Assembly: GCA_036395755.1 (NCBI GenBank)
Contig: DASWCZ010000028.1
Location: 65,645-129,644 of the forward strand
DNA from: Gp7-AA6 sp036395755
GTDB taxonomy: Bacteria; Acidobacteriota; Thermoanaerobaculia; UBA5066; Gp7-AA6
Direction of reading: 5' to 3'
DNA: 64,000 bases
The position numbers were made by a program, and so were the translations under genes. The notes beneath the pieces were generated by a model. It was not told the DNA's origin. It searched no databases and saw only the letters and a list, made by a program, of their open reading frames with translations. Shown piece after piece: positions 24,049 to 32,073 of this stretch; position 1 is the first letter of the stretch; each line of letters begins with the position of its first letter.

Positions 24049-24054
24049 ATGGTA
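24049..24054 (-). promoter_or_regulatory. -10-like TACCAT before S41 gene
   Basis: TACCAT is followed by 7 nt and the ATG at 24041, so an internal leaderless promoter is possible within the end of the operon. Confidence 0.35.
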
Positions 24055-24100
24055 ACACCGCGATTCGACGGGATCTTCCGAGGTCTCGGAGCGAGTCCGC

Positions 24101-25267
24101 CTACCTCAGCCACGCCACCGGATCACTCGCTTTCTGTCGATCGCGCACCTCGAAATAGAGTCCTGGCTCGTCGCGCCCCGGTCCCGTTCCGACGAGCCCG
24201 ACCGTCGATCCGGCCGGGACGTACGCTCCGGAACGCACCGAGACCGCCTGCAGCCACGCGTAGAGCGTGAAAACGCCGTCGCCGTGGTCGAGGATGACGA
24301 GGTTGCCGTATTCCGCGAGCCACTGGGCATAGATGGCTTTGCCGGCAAAGACCGCGCGGACCGGCGTTCCGACCGGCATCGCCAGAGAGATGCCGTTCGA
24401 GAGCGTCCACGCGTCGAACTTCGGATGGCGGTGCCGTCCGAAGGTCTCGACGAGAGCGCCCCGCGCCGGCCAGTCGAGGACGCCTTTCCACGGGCGGATG
24501 CCGCCGGCCGGTCCCACCGGCTCCTCGGGGCGCCGGGAGAGACGCTCGAGCAGGCCCTCGAGTCGCGTTGCCTTGTCGGAGAGAGTCGCCACTTCGCGGC
24601 GGTCTCTGGCGGAAAGCGTGCGCTGACTCTTCAGCAGGTTCTCGCGCTCCGCCTTGAGCGATGCGATGCGGCGCTCTTCCGCGCCGCTCTTCACGTAGAG
24701 CCGGTCGGTCTCTGCTTTCAACGCTTTCTCGCGCGAGAGATTGGCTTCCAGCCGCGTCTGCGACTCGCGATGCTCCGTCAGGAGACGAGCGTCGCGCCGC
24801 GCGAGTGAGTTGAGTAGGGCCACGCTCTCGACGAACGCCGGCAGGTCTCTGGCTTCGAGCAGAATCCTCAGATACCCGAAGCGTCCGAATCGATGGAGAA
24901 GGCGAGCGCGCGCGAGAAGGGCGCGGCGGCTCCGCTCTCCAGCTGCCTCCGCCGACTTCCGCTCGACCCCGATCTCGCCCAACCGCGCTCGGTAGTCTTC
25001 TCGCAGGCGCGCGAGGAGCTCCTTCTCCCCCGCCGCGATCGCCAGCTGCAGCTCGAGCCGGGCAAGCTCCTCGGAGAGAGTCGCCTGGCGCCGGCGGCTC
25101 GCCGCGAGTTGTCCTTCGAGCGATCCGATCCGGGAGCGGAGCCGTCGGAGGTCGGCCTGCCGCTCCGAGTCCGCGGAAGACACCGGTTTCTCCGGCCCGG
25201 TCGCCCGCGCCGCCGGGCCGATGCCGAGAAGGAGAGAGAGCGCGGCGAGGCAGGCGCGCGCTCTCAT
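24101..25267 (-). CDS. EnvC-like murein hydrolase activator (degenerate LytM/M23)
   Basis: 388 residues. Signal peptide, then a long coiled coil (~residues 35-240, with stretches such as LEGQLAASRRRQATLSEELA), then a C-terminal LytM/M23 domain. The zinc ligands of active M23 peptidases are missing: the first His/Asp motif reads SNGISLAMPVGTPVRAVF, and the final HxH motif reads LYFEVRD. Both fit EnvC, which activates amidases without cutting peptidoglycan itself. It overlaps the upstream phosphatase-like gene by 4 bp (ATGA) and precedes the S41 homologue and the deacetylase, a gene order seen in other envC loci. Confidence 0.87.
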   Translation of the reverse strand: MRARACLAALSLLLGIGPAARATGPEKPVSSADSERQADLRRLRSRIGSLEGQLAASRRRQATLSEELARLELQLAIAAGEKELLARLREDYRARLGEIGVERKSAEAAGERSRRALLARARLLHRFGRFGYLRILLEARDLPAFVESVALLNSLARRDARLLTEHRESQTRLEANLSREKALKAETDRLYVKSGAEERRIASLKAERENLLKSQRTLSARDRREVATLSDKATRLEGLLERLSRRPEEPVGPAGGIRPWKGVLDWPARGALVETFGRHRHPKFDAWTLSNGISLAMPVGTPVRAVFAGKAIYAQWLAEYGNLVILDHGDGVFTLYAWLQAVSVRSGAYVPAGSTVGLVGTGPGRDEPGLYFEVRDRQKASDPVAWLR

Positions 25268-27354
25268 CTCCAGACGATCGGACCGGGCGACACCGTGCCC
25301 GAAAGGAGCGCGCGCAGCGCCGCGGTCGCGTCGGTGATGCCGGGCACCCGCGAGGAAGAAAACGGCCGCGACGCGAAGAAGACTCCCCGGACGAGATCAG
25401 GGTCGAGCGAGCAGTGGTCGCCGCTCCAGACGTCGCGGTTGTCCTCGAAGACCGAGCCGGTCGGCACGCCGAGCGAAGCCTGCCAGGAGACGCGATAGCC
25501 CGGGCGGTTCGCGACGATCAGGTCCGGAATGAGCCGGGGGTCGTAGCGCTGGTAGACGTCTTCTCTCTTGAAGACCCGCGATACCGCACGCTCCCCCGTC
25601 TTCGGATCGGTCAGCTCCAGAAGGCCGCGCGACAGCTCGTCCCGCAGCTTCTCGTAATCGGCGCCGGGAGCTACGATCCCATCTTTCTCGCGGCCGCGCA
25701 GGTTGACGTAGACGTCTCCGAGCCCCATCGCGTAAGCGCGGGACTTCGACCAGTCGACCGCCTCCCAGAATGCGCCGCGCGAAAAGAGAGCCTCAAGGTT
25801 CTGGCGCTGCGCGTTTCCGCGCAGCACGAGGTATCCCTTCTCGACGAGCCAGGAGTCGTAGTTGACCGAGCGCCGCCACGTCGCGAAGCCGTGGTCGGAC
25901 AGAACGAGGAGCGCCGCGTCGGCCGGAAGCGCGCGCGCGGTTTCCCCGACGATCGCGTCCACCGTCTCGTACGACTTCTCGACCGCGTCCCCGTAGCGAG
26001 CGGCGAGCGCCGCGTCGTACGCAGGATGCTTCGGATCCCGGAAGCGCCAGAACACGTGGGCGATCCGGTCGGGAAACTCGAAGTAGTGCACCAGGAGCCG
26101 GCGGTTCTCTTTGACGAGCGCGGCGAGCATCCGGCGATCCTGGGCGACCGTGGCCGCGACGTCCTGGAGAAACGCGGGCTCCGACAGCGTGCCGGACTGA
26201 ATGGACCAGGTGTCGATTGCCCAGCCCATCGTCTTGTAACGCCCGAAGCGTCGCAGGAGCTCTTTTGCGTAATCAGACGGCGCCGAAATGTGGAAGCCGG
26301 GAGGCAGCCGCTCGGGGTCGAACTGAATGGGCGAGACGTAGAGGGAGATCTCCGGCGCGATCGTTTCGAGAAGGAATCGTGCGTAGCCGTGCACGGTGAT
26401 GAGCGGATTGACGCGAAAGGCGAGGCTCGTCCAGTCGCTCCACTGGCCGGCCGAGAGCGTCAGGCGGGACTCGCCCGCCTCGATCGAAAGCCGGTCGCGG
26501 GAGGGCGAAACGGAGAGCGCCATGGGAAGGTCGATCGCCCCTGAGCGGCCGAAGGCGCGGCCGGGAGGCCCGACGATCGAGGTCGTCTGGCGGCCCACGT
26601 TCGACTCGAGCCGGACGACCTCGATCGAGAAGTCGTTGCCTTCGCGCGGCGCAAAGAAAGGATCGGACGTGTAGTAGGACGGCTTGCCGATCCGGCCGGA
26701 CAGATCTGGAACGCCGAGGCCCGAGAGGAGTCGCCCTTCCGGGAAGGACTCGGGTGGGAAGGTGACCGGCATCCGCATCACGGTCGCCGGGCGCGCGGTC
26801 GAGTCGGACCAGAACGTCGTTCCGCGCCGGTTACTCTCGATCGACGGCCGCATCGCCGGCAGCCACGCGTGCGCGGCGGCAAAGGCCGCCGCCGACCCTC
26901 CCGCCGCGAGGACGAAGAGCACGGCTGCGGCGAGGCGCCGCCGCCTTCCCGCCAGGACCGCCGCCGGAAGGAGAAGGATCAATGCCACGGCCGCGGCCGC
27001 CGCGGCGGGAGTCTTTCCGCCCAGTAAAAAGGGCACTTCCTTTTCCTGCGCGACCGCGAACGTCGGTGTCATGTCGCTCGGATCGCGTTTCAGGAAGTCG
27101 AAGATCTGGTGCCCGCCCGGATCGAGACCGGTCGAAAAGGACGTCCAGGAGACCGGGGTCTGCGGCGGGACCGGCGGTGTGAGAGGAGAGAAACCGCCGC
27201 GGCTCTTCAACGCCGTCAAATTGGGGAGGCGCCCCGCGGCCATCATTGTTTCGACGATTCCGGCATCCACGCCGTCGAAGGCGAGAACGACGACGCGCGA
27301 GGGGGGCGCGGTCAAGAGAGCTCCCGCCGCGAATGCGGTCGCGAGAAGGTGCAC
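25264..27354 (-). CDS. Membrane-associated alkaline-phosphatase/type I phosphodiesterase family protein
   Basis: 696 residues, GTG start. The fold is shown by the metal site VVVLAFDGVDAGIVE, the Thr nucleophile region TPVSWTSFSTG, HYFEFPDRIAHVFWRF and VLSDHGFATW. One or two membrane helices interrupt the catalytic domain after ~115 residues (AAAAAAVALILLLPAAVLAG, LAAAVLFVLAAGG). The rest is probably periplasmic. The family hydrolyses phosphomono- or diesters; the substrate is unknown. It is first in the operon with envC. TACACT at 27361-27366, 6 nt before the GTG, indicates a leaderless start. Confidence 0.85.
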   Translation of the reverse strand: MHLLATAFAAGALLTAPPSRVVVLAFDGVDAGIVETMMAAGRLPNLTALKSRGGFSPLTPPVPPQTPVSWTSFSTGLDPGGHQIFDFLKRDPSDMTPTFAVAQEKEVPFLLGGKTPAAAAAAVALILLLPAAVLAGRRRRLAAAVLFVLAAGGSAAAFAAAHAWLPAMRPSIESNRRGTTFWSDSTARPATVMRMPVTFPPESFPEGRLLSGLGVPDLSGRIGKPSYYTSDPFFAPREGNDFSIEVVRLESNVGRQTTSIVGPPGRAFGRSGAIDLPMALSVSPSRDRLSIEAGESRLTLSAGQWSDWTSLAFRVNPLITVHGYARFLLETIAPEISLYVSPIQFDPERLPPGFHISAPSDYAKELLRRFGRYKTMGWAIDTWSIQSGTLSEPAFLQDVAATVAQDRRMLAALVKENRRLLVHYFEFPDRIAHVFWRFRDPKHPAYDAALAARYGDAVEKSYETVDAIVGETARALPADAALLVLSDHGFATWRRSVNYDSWLVEKGYLVLRGNAQRQNLEALFSRGAFWEAVDWSKSRAYAMGLGDVYVNLRGREKDGIVAPGADYEKLRDELSRGLLELTDPKTGERAVSRVFKREDVYQRYDPRLIPDLIVANRPGYRVSWQASLGVPTGSVFEDNRDVWSGDHCSLDPDLVRGVFFASRPFSSSRVPGITDATAALRALLSGTVSPGPIVWR

Positions 27355-27360
27355 CGGGTG

Positions 27361-27402
27361 AGTGTACGGGCAGAGTCATCGGGAATGAAGGCCTGATACC
27401 TT
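27361..27402. promoter_or_regulatory. Divergent leaderless-type -10 elements
   Basis: Reverse strand: TACACT (27366-27361) 6 nt before the GTG at 27354. Forward strand: TACCTT (27397-27402) 6 nt before the GTG at 27409. Neither gene has a Shine-Dalgarno. Confidence 0.45.
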
Positions 27403-27408
27403 GCGACC

Positions 27409-28596
27409 GTGGCGACTCGAACCGAAGACCTCCACTCCTTACTCGCCCGGATCCCCGACCCCGCCATCCGCTCCCTTTTCACTCCGGAGTTCATCCTCTG
27501 TTCCGAGGAATTCGACCGCTTCACGGTGGACACGCTCCTGAACCTCGTCTCCGAGCTCGGTCTGTCCGAGCCTCTCTCCCGCGGAACGACGGTTGGCGAG
27601 CTCCTCGCCGACCGCGGCTGGAGCCCGCGCGCGGCGATTCCCGTGACCTGGTTCTTCCGGAAGCTCGCCGCGGAAGGAGAGCTCGCCGTCGAGGGCTCGG
27701 GCGCGAACGCGGTCTATCGCTCCCGCGGAACGCTGCCTGCAGGTGAGCCCGACCGGGCGGAGGCGCGGTCGTTGGCGCTCGATCCGCGATCGGCTCCCCC
27801 GTTCGCCGTGGTACACGCGATGGTCGAGCACGTGCCCGCTTTCCTGCGGGGCGAGCTCTCCGGCGAGGAGGTCCTCTTTCACCCCGCGAAGCTGCCGCTC
27901 TGGTTCGACTACTTCTCCAACGACAACCTCCTTTACCAGATCAACAATCGGCTGGGGGCGGAGGCGGTCGTTCGCGCTCTCCCGATCGGCCGGCCGGCGA
28001 GTGTTGTCGAGATCGGCGGAGGCTCCGGTTCCGCGGCGCTCGCGGTCGCCGAGCGCCTCGCGCGCGACGGCGCGGTGTGGCGGATCGGCCGTTACGTCTT
28101 CACGGAGATCGTTCCGACGTTCCTGCGCCGGGCCGAGCGCACGATCCGGGCGCGGTGGCCGACGCTCCCGGCCGAGTTCCGGCGGCTCGACATGGACCGC
28201 GACTTCGCCGGACAGGGGATCGAGCCCGGGTCCGCCGACGTCGTGTATGCCGTCAACACGGTCCATATCGCCAAGGACCTGGCCGCGGCGCTCGCGCGGA
28301 TCCGGGAGACGCTGCGGCCCGGCGGCGTCGCGGTTTTCTCGGAGTGCGTTCGTCCCTTCGAGGGACAGCCCATCTACGTCGAGTTCGTTTTCAACTTCCT
28401 CGAGAACTTCACCGGCGTCGCGACCGATCCCGTGACGCGTCCGAACCACGGTTTCCTGACGCCGCAGAGCTGGAGGCGCTCGCTCGCCGCGGCGGGATTC
28501 GAAAATCCGGAGATCCTCCCGGACGTCGAGAGCCTTGCGAGGCACTACGACGCGTTCTTCGTCGCCGCAGTTTCGGCGCGCCGGCCGCGGCCCTGA
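27409..28596 (+). CDS. Class I SAM-dependent methyltransferase
   Basis: 395 residues. An N-terminal winged-helix-like region (residues ~20-110, FDRFTVDTLLNLVSELGLSE, RAAIPVTWFFRKLAAEGELA) precedes a Rossmann methyltransferase core. Motif I is ASVVEIGGGSGSAALAVAER. The acidic and later motifs are FRRLDMDRDF, ADVVYAVNTVHIAKDLAAAL and LRPGGVAVFSE. This resembles methyltransferase domains of polyketide/peptide synthases and O-methyltransferases. The acceptor is unknown and no biosynthetic cluster lies around it. It is monocistronic, between a divergent operon and the repeat at 28604-28713. Confidence 0.8.
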   Translation: MATRTEDLHSLLARIPDPAIRSLFTPEFILCSEEFDRFTVDTLLNLVSELGLSEPLSRGTTVGELLADRGWSPRAAIPVTWFFRKLAAEGELAVEGSGANAVYRSRGTLPAGEPDRAEARSLALDPRSAPPFAVVHAMVEHVPAFLRGELSGEEVLFHPAKLPLWFDYFSNDNLLYQINNRLGAEAVVRALPIGRPASVVEIGGGSGSAALAVAERLARDGAVWRIGRYVFTEIVPTFLRRAERTIRARWPTLPAEFRRLDMDRDFAGQGIEPGSADVVYAVNTVHIAKDLAAALARIRETLRPGGVAVFSECVRPFEGQPIYVEFVFNFLENFTGVATDPVTRPNHGFLTPQSWRRSLAAAGFENPEILPDVESLARHYDAFFVAAVSARRPRP

Positions 28597-28603
28597 TCGT
28601 GGC

Positions 28604-28713
28604 TGTCATTCCGAGGGCCATCGGCCGGAGGAATCCCTCGATCGCAAGGGATCCTTCGCTTCGCTCAGGATGACAGTCTTGGAAAGGATCCTTCGCTTCG
28701 CTCAGGATGACAG
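28604..28713. repeat. Intergenic repeat element: two 28-bp copies plus inverted half
   Basis: A 28-bp sequence beginning GGATCCTTCGCTTCGCTCAG occurs exactly twice (28649-28676 and 28686-28713). TGTCATTCCGAG at 28604-28615 is an imperfect inverse of the CTCAGGATGACA end, so the element can fold as a long hairpin between two convergent genes. Related copies lie at 29676-29715 and 57677-57755. Confidence 0.8.
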
Positions 28714-29652
28714 GGACGGATTCCGGCTCGGGTCCTCCCAGAACGGATAGAAGCAGTACCACTGCTCCGGGTTCTCTCCGACGTAGCGCTCGAGGATCGC
28801 GACGTAACGCCGGACGTTTTCCGCGAGCGCGGTCTCCCGGTCCCCATCCTTGACGATCGCGAGCGGCTCTTCGACGATCGCGCGGTAGCGGCCGTCGGGG
28901 ACGCGGACGATGAACGCCGGAAGGACGGTCGCGGCCGTGGACATCGCGATCAGGAGCGGTCCCCTCGGAAAGAACGCTTCCCTCCCGAAGAACGGCACCG
29001 CGATTCCCGTGTTGTTGAAGTCGCGGTCGCCCTGCATCGCGACGATCGCGTTCGATTTCAGAGCCCGAAGCACGGCGAGAGTGGGCGCGAAGCTCCGGTC
29101 GACTCGAATCTCGGAAATGCCCGCGCGCTCGTGGAGCGCCCGGCGCGCCCGCTCGACCGCCGGGAAGATGTCGGGAACGAGAACGACGTGGATCGGCTGC
29201 CGCATCTCGGCGAGCATGAGGCCGCCGATCTCCCAGTTGCCGAGATGCCCGGTCAGGAGCAGCACGCCGTTCCCCCGCTCGCGCGCTTCCACGATCCGCG
29301 AATAGCCGACGACGCTCTCGACTAACCGCGCGGCCTCTTCGGGCGGCCGGGTGGCGAAGTGGAGGAAGTCGATCCAGGCCGTGAAATGGGCGTCGAGCAG
29401 GTTCCGGGCGGCGCTCCGGACCTCGCGGGAAGCCGCCGGCCGGCCCAGGATGACCGCGAGGTTCGCGCGCAGCGCCTTCTGATATTTCGGCCGGAGCTGC
29501 ATGAAGCGCATCGTCGTCTGGCGGGACAGCGCCCGAAGGAGCCGGCGCGGAAGCCGCCGGGCGAGCGCGAGCGACAGCGGGAACCAGAGGTGCGACGTCG
29601 CGGAGGCGACCGCGCGCACGACACGGTTGCGGCTCGCCATCTTCTCCTGCAT
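28702..29652 (-). CDS. Lipid A biosynthesis acyltransferase (LpxL/HtrB-like)
   Basis: 316 residues from the ATG at 29652. Inner-membrane enzyme adding a late acyl chain to lipid A or a related lipid. The catalytic HX4E is LTGHLGNWE, and the second conserved block is VAMQGDRDFNNTGIAVPFFG. A basic N-terminus with an interfacial helix (HLWFPLSLALARRLPRRLL) fits a membrane-associated protein. It marks an outer membrane with LPS-like lipid. The last residues (NPSLSS) and the stop codon are encoded by the intergenic repeat. TACGAT at 29661-29666, 8 nt upstream, supports the start. Confidence 0.88.
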   Translation of the reverse strand: MQEKMASRNRVVRAVASATSHLWFPLSLALARRLPRRLLRALSRQTTMRFMQLRPKYQKALRANLAVILGRPAASREVRSAARNLLDAHFTAWIDFLHFATRPPEEAARLVESVVGYSRIVEARERGNGVLLLTGHLGNWEIGGLMLAEMRQPIHVVLVPDIFPAVERARRALHERAGISEIRVDRSFAPTLAVLRALKSNAIVAMQGDRDFNNTGIAVPFFGREAFFPRGPLLIAMSTAATVLPAFIVRVPDGRYRAIVEEPLAIVKDGDRETALAENVRRYVAILERYVGENPEQWYCFYPFWEDPSRNPSLSS

Positions 29653-29660
29653 CGGACGGA

Positions 29661-29727
29661 ATCGTAGCCCGGGGAAGGTCCCTCGCTGCGCTCGGGATGA
29701 CCGCCGCAGGCGGTCACTTGCTACGAT
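29661..29727. promoter_or_regulatory. Divergent -10 elements flanking a repeat relic
   Basis: TACGAT on the reverse strand (29666-29661) is 8 nt before the LpxL ATG. TACGAT on the forward strand (29722-29727) is 7 nt before the ATG at 29735. Between them (29676-29715) lies a relative of the 28-kb repeat (CTCGGGATGAC) joined to a perfect 7-bp stem, GACCGCC and GGCGGTC. Confidence 0.45.
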
Positions 29728-29734
29728 CGTCTCG

Positions 29735-30277
29735 ATGCGGAACCGGGCCCTCACGATCTTTTCGGCCGTTCTCGGAATCGCCGCCGCCGGACTCGCCTTC
29801 GCCGCGTTCCTTTCCTTTCGCGCTGCGCTCTCGGCGCGCCTCGACCACGCCGCCGCCCTCGAAGCCGCCGCGGTAAGGCCCGCGGCTGCCGCGCGCCTGG
29901 CCGAGGAGCTCCTCGCGCACCGGCTCGCGCTCGTCTCGGAGAGCGAATCGCGGGCCGTGTCCGGCGCATTCCGGAGGGACGCGGGCGCGGAAGCGCTCGA
30001 CGCTTATCGGAAGGCGGACGGCAACGCCGCGTTGGCCGAGGAGGCGCGCAAGGCACTTGCGGCGGAGCGCTCCCCCGAACCGGTTGGCGACGTCGCCTTC
30101 CTCCGCGCGATCCGGGGCCTGCGGGCGGAAGCCGCGCAGACCCCGTCCTCTTCGCGGCCGCAGCCCCCCGCTTCGGCGACGCGAGCCGGCTGGCTCCTCC
30201 TCTCTGCCATGGTCGCGGCCGCGATCGCTGCCTTTCTCGCTTTCGCCGCGGGACGATCGCGACCGGCGACGACGTGA
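29735..30277 (+). CDS. Small two-helix membrane protein, unknown
   Basis: 180 residues. One membrane helix at the N-terminus (LTIFSAVLGIAAAGLAFAAF), an Ala/Glu-rich helical segment of ~110 residues likely to form a coiled coil, and a second helix at the C-terminus (WLLLSAMVAAAIAAFLAFAA). No family recognised. Its stop overlaps the GTG of the following GT-C-like gene by 4 bp, so the two are co-translated and may work together at the inner membrane. Confidence 0.7.
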   Translation: MRNRALTIFSAVLGIAAAGLAFAAFLSFRAALSARLDHAAALEAAAVRPAAAARLAEELLAHRLALVSESESRAVSGAFRRDAGAEALDAYRKADGNAALAEEARKALAAERSPEPVGDVAFLRAIRGLRAEAAQTPSSSRPQPPASATRAGWLLLSAMVAAAIAAFLAFAAGRSRPATT

Positions 30278-32073
30278 GCCGCCGCGCCGCCGTTCTCCTC
30301 CCCTACGCCGTCTTTCTCCTTCTCGCCGCGGTCTCGTGGAATCGCTGGATCGAGCCGTTCGTCGACACCGGCCGCGAGCTCATGGTGCCGTGGCGCGTCT
30401 CCCGCGGAGAAGCGCTCTATCGGGACGTTCGCTTCTATTACGGACCTCTGGCGCCCTGGCTCGCCGCGGTGGTGGACTCCGTCGTGGGAAGGCTCTTCGC
30501 GGCGCGCATCGCGCTCGGCGCTCTCGTCGCCGTTCTCCATCTGGAGGCGTTGAGGAGGCTGGCGGGCCGACTCGCGACCAATCGCCTCGCCCCCCTCGCC
30601 ACTTCGCTCGCGGTCGCGGTGGCGTTCTTCCTCCGCCCCGGAGGGTGTCACCTGTTTCCGTACAGCCTCGACACGTCCATCGCGGTCGCGGCCGCGACGG
30701 GAGCGTTGCTGCTCGCGGCGGCGGGCGGCTCCGGCCGCCGCGACCGCGGCGCGGCGGCCTGCCTGCTCGCGGCCCTTCTTTCTCGGCCGGAGATCGGATT
30801 TGCCGCTCTCGGCGCGCTCGCCGTTGAGCGGCTTCTTGCGACGGACGCGGCGGCAAAGCGGCGCCTGACGTGGCTCGCGGTTCTTCCGGTCCTCGCCGCG
30901 GCGACCGTCTATGCGGCGGTCTCGATCGGAACGCCGGGCGGGACGCTGACGAAGGAAGGCTGGCTCGCGGTCCTCTTCGTACCGCCCGAGTTCCGCAACG
31001 TCTACGCTTCTTTTGCGGGCCTGGACCGTCCCGGTCTGCGGTCGGCCGAGCTCGGGCTCGCGCTCTTCTCCCTCGTCGCCGTCGGCGTCTGGCTTCTTCT
31101 CGCGGCAATCGCGGCGGCTCGCCTCCGGGAACGGTCGGAGACCGGCGGGAGAGCGGCCGGCGTCGCGGCGATCGCGGCGCTCGTCGCAGTTGCGCTCGTC
31201 GCTCTGCGTCCTCCGACAGCGCTCCGCGACACGCTCGACCTGCTTCCGCCCCTCGTGCGCGCGGTTCCACCCCTCCTCTTCGCCGCGGCAATCGCGGGCG
31301 CCGCGCTCCGCCTGCGCGACCGCTCCCGGACGACGATCGTCTCCGGAGTTCCGGATTCCGTTCTCCTCCTCTCCCTCTTCTTCGCGGCGCGATTGTTCCT
31401 CGCCGCCGGTTACGTCGGTCCGTACGACGGCTTCTACCTTCCCCTCCCCGTCGTCGTGGCGGTCGCGCTTCTCGTTCGCGCGGCCGCGCGGGTTCCCGCG
31501 AGAATCGACGTCTCCCCTCGTCCGGCAACGTTTCCCGGCTTAGTCGCCGCGTCGCTCGCGGTGTTCCTCGCGGCCCGGATCGCGGCGCTCGCGCTCGCGT
31601 ACCGCAACCCCGCCTGGTCCCGGGTCGCGACGCCCGCCGGATCCATCTTCGTGACCGAGCCGGTCGCGGGCGCGACCCGCGACGCTCTCGCGGACCTCTC
31701 GCGCCGGGTGCCCGGTGACGGGTCGATCGCCGGATTTCCGGAGGCCGGTTTCTTCAACTGGGTCCTCGGACGCACGAACCCGCTCGCAGAGGACCAGTTC
31801 TTCCCGGGCCACCTCGACCGCGCGGCCGAGGAGGACGCGATCGCGCGGCTCCGCCGCAATCCGCCGGACGCCGTCGTCTTCGTGAACGTCCGGACCGCCG
31901 GCCACGGGCGGGCCGCGTTCGGGAAGGACTACCTCGAAGGGCTGGACGGCTTCGTGCGCGCCAACTTCCGACCTGCCGCCGCCTTCGGGCCGGGTGCCCG
32001 GGGGAATCCCCGAATCGGCGACCCCGGCTTCTTCATCGAGGTTCGAGTCCCCGCAGGGAGGGCTCGACCGTGA
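30274..32073 (+). CDS. Polytopic membrane protein, GT-C glycosyltransferase-like
   Basis: 599 residues with about a dozen hydrophobic helices. The first loop carries FVDTGRELMVPWRVSRGEAL then YRDVRFYYGPLAPWLAA, the pattern seen in GT-C/ArnT-like enzymes, where an acidic residue in the first periplasmic loop is catalytic. The last ~150 residues form a soluble periplasmic domain (GSIAGFPEAGFFNWVLGRTN). Such proteins move sugars from polyprenyl carriers to lipids, proteins or glycans. Substrate unknown. It overlaps both neighbours by 4 bp (GTGA). Confidence 0.65.
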   Translation: MSRRAAVLLPYAVFLLLAAVSWNRWIEPFVDTGRELMVPWRVSRGEALYRDVRFYYGPLAPWLAAVVDSVVGRLFAARIALGALVAVLHLEALRRLAGRLATNRLAPLATSLAVAVAFFLRPGGCHLFPYSLDTSIAVAAATGALLLAAAGGSGRRDRGAAACLLAALLSRPEIGFAALGALAVERLLATDAAAKRRLTWLAVLPVLAAATVYAAVSIGTPGGTLTKEGWLAVLFVPPEFRNVYASFAGLDRPGLRSAELGLALFSLVAVGVWLLLAAIAAARLRERSETGGRAAGVAAIAALVAVALVALRPPTALRDTLDLLPPLVRAVPPLLFAAAIAGAALRLRDRSRTTIVSGVPDSVLLLSLFFAARLFLAAGYVGPYDGFYLPLPVVVAVALLVRAAARVPARIDVSPRPATFPGLVAASLAVFLAARIAALALAYRNPAWSRVATPAGSIFVTEPVAGATRDALADLSRRVPGDGSIAGFPEAGFFNWVLGRTNPLAEDQFFPGHLDRAAEEDAIARLRRNPPDAVVFVNVRTAGHGRAAFGKDYLEGLDGFVRANFRPAAAFGPGARGNPRIGDPGFFIEVRVPAGRARP

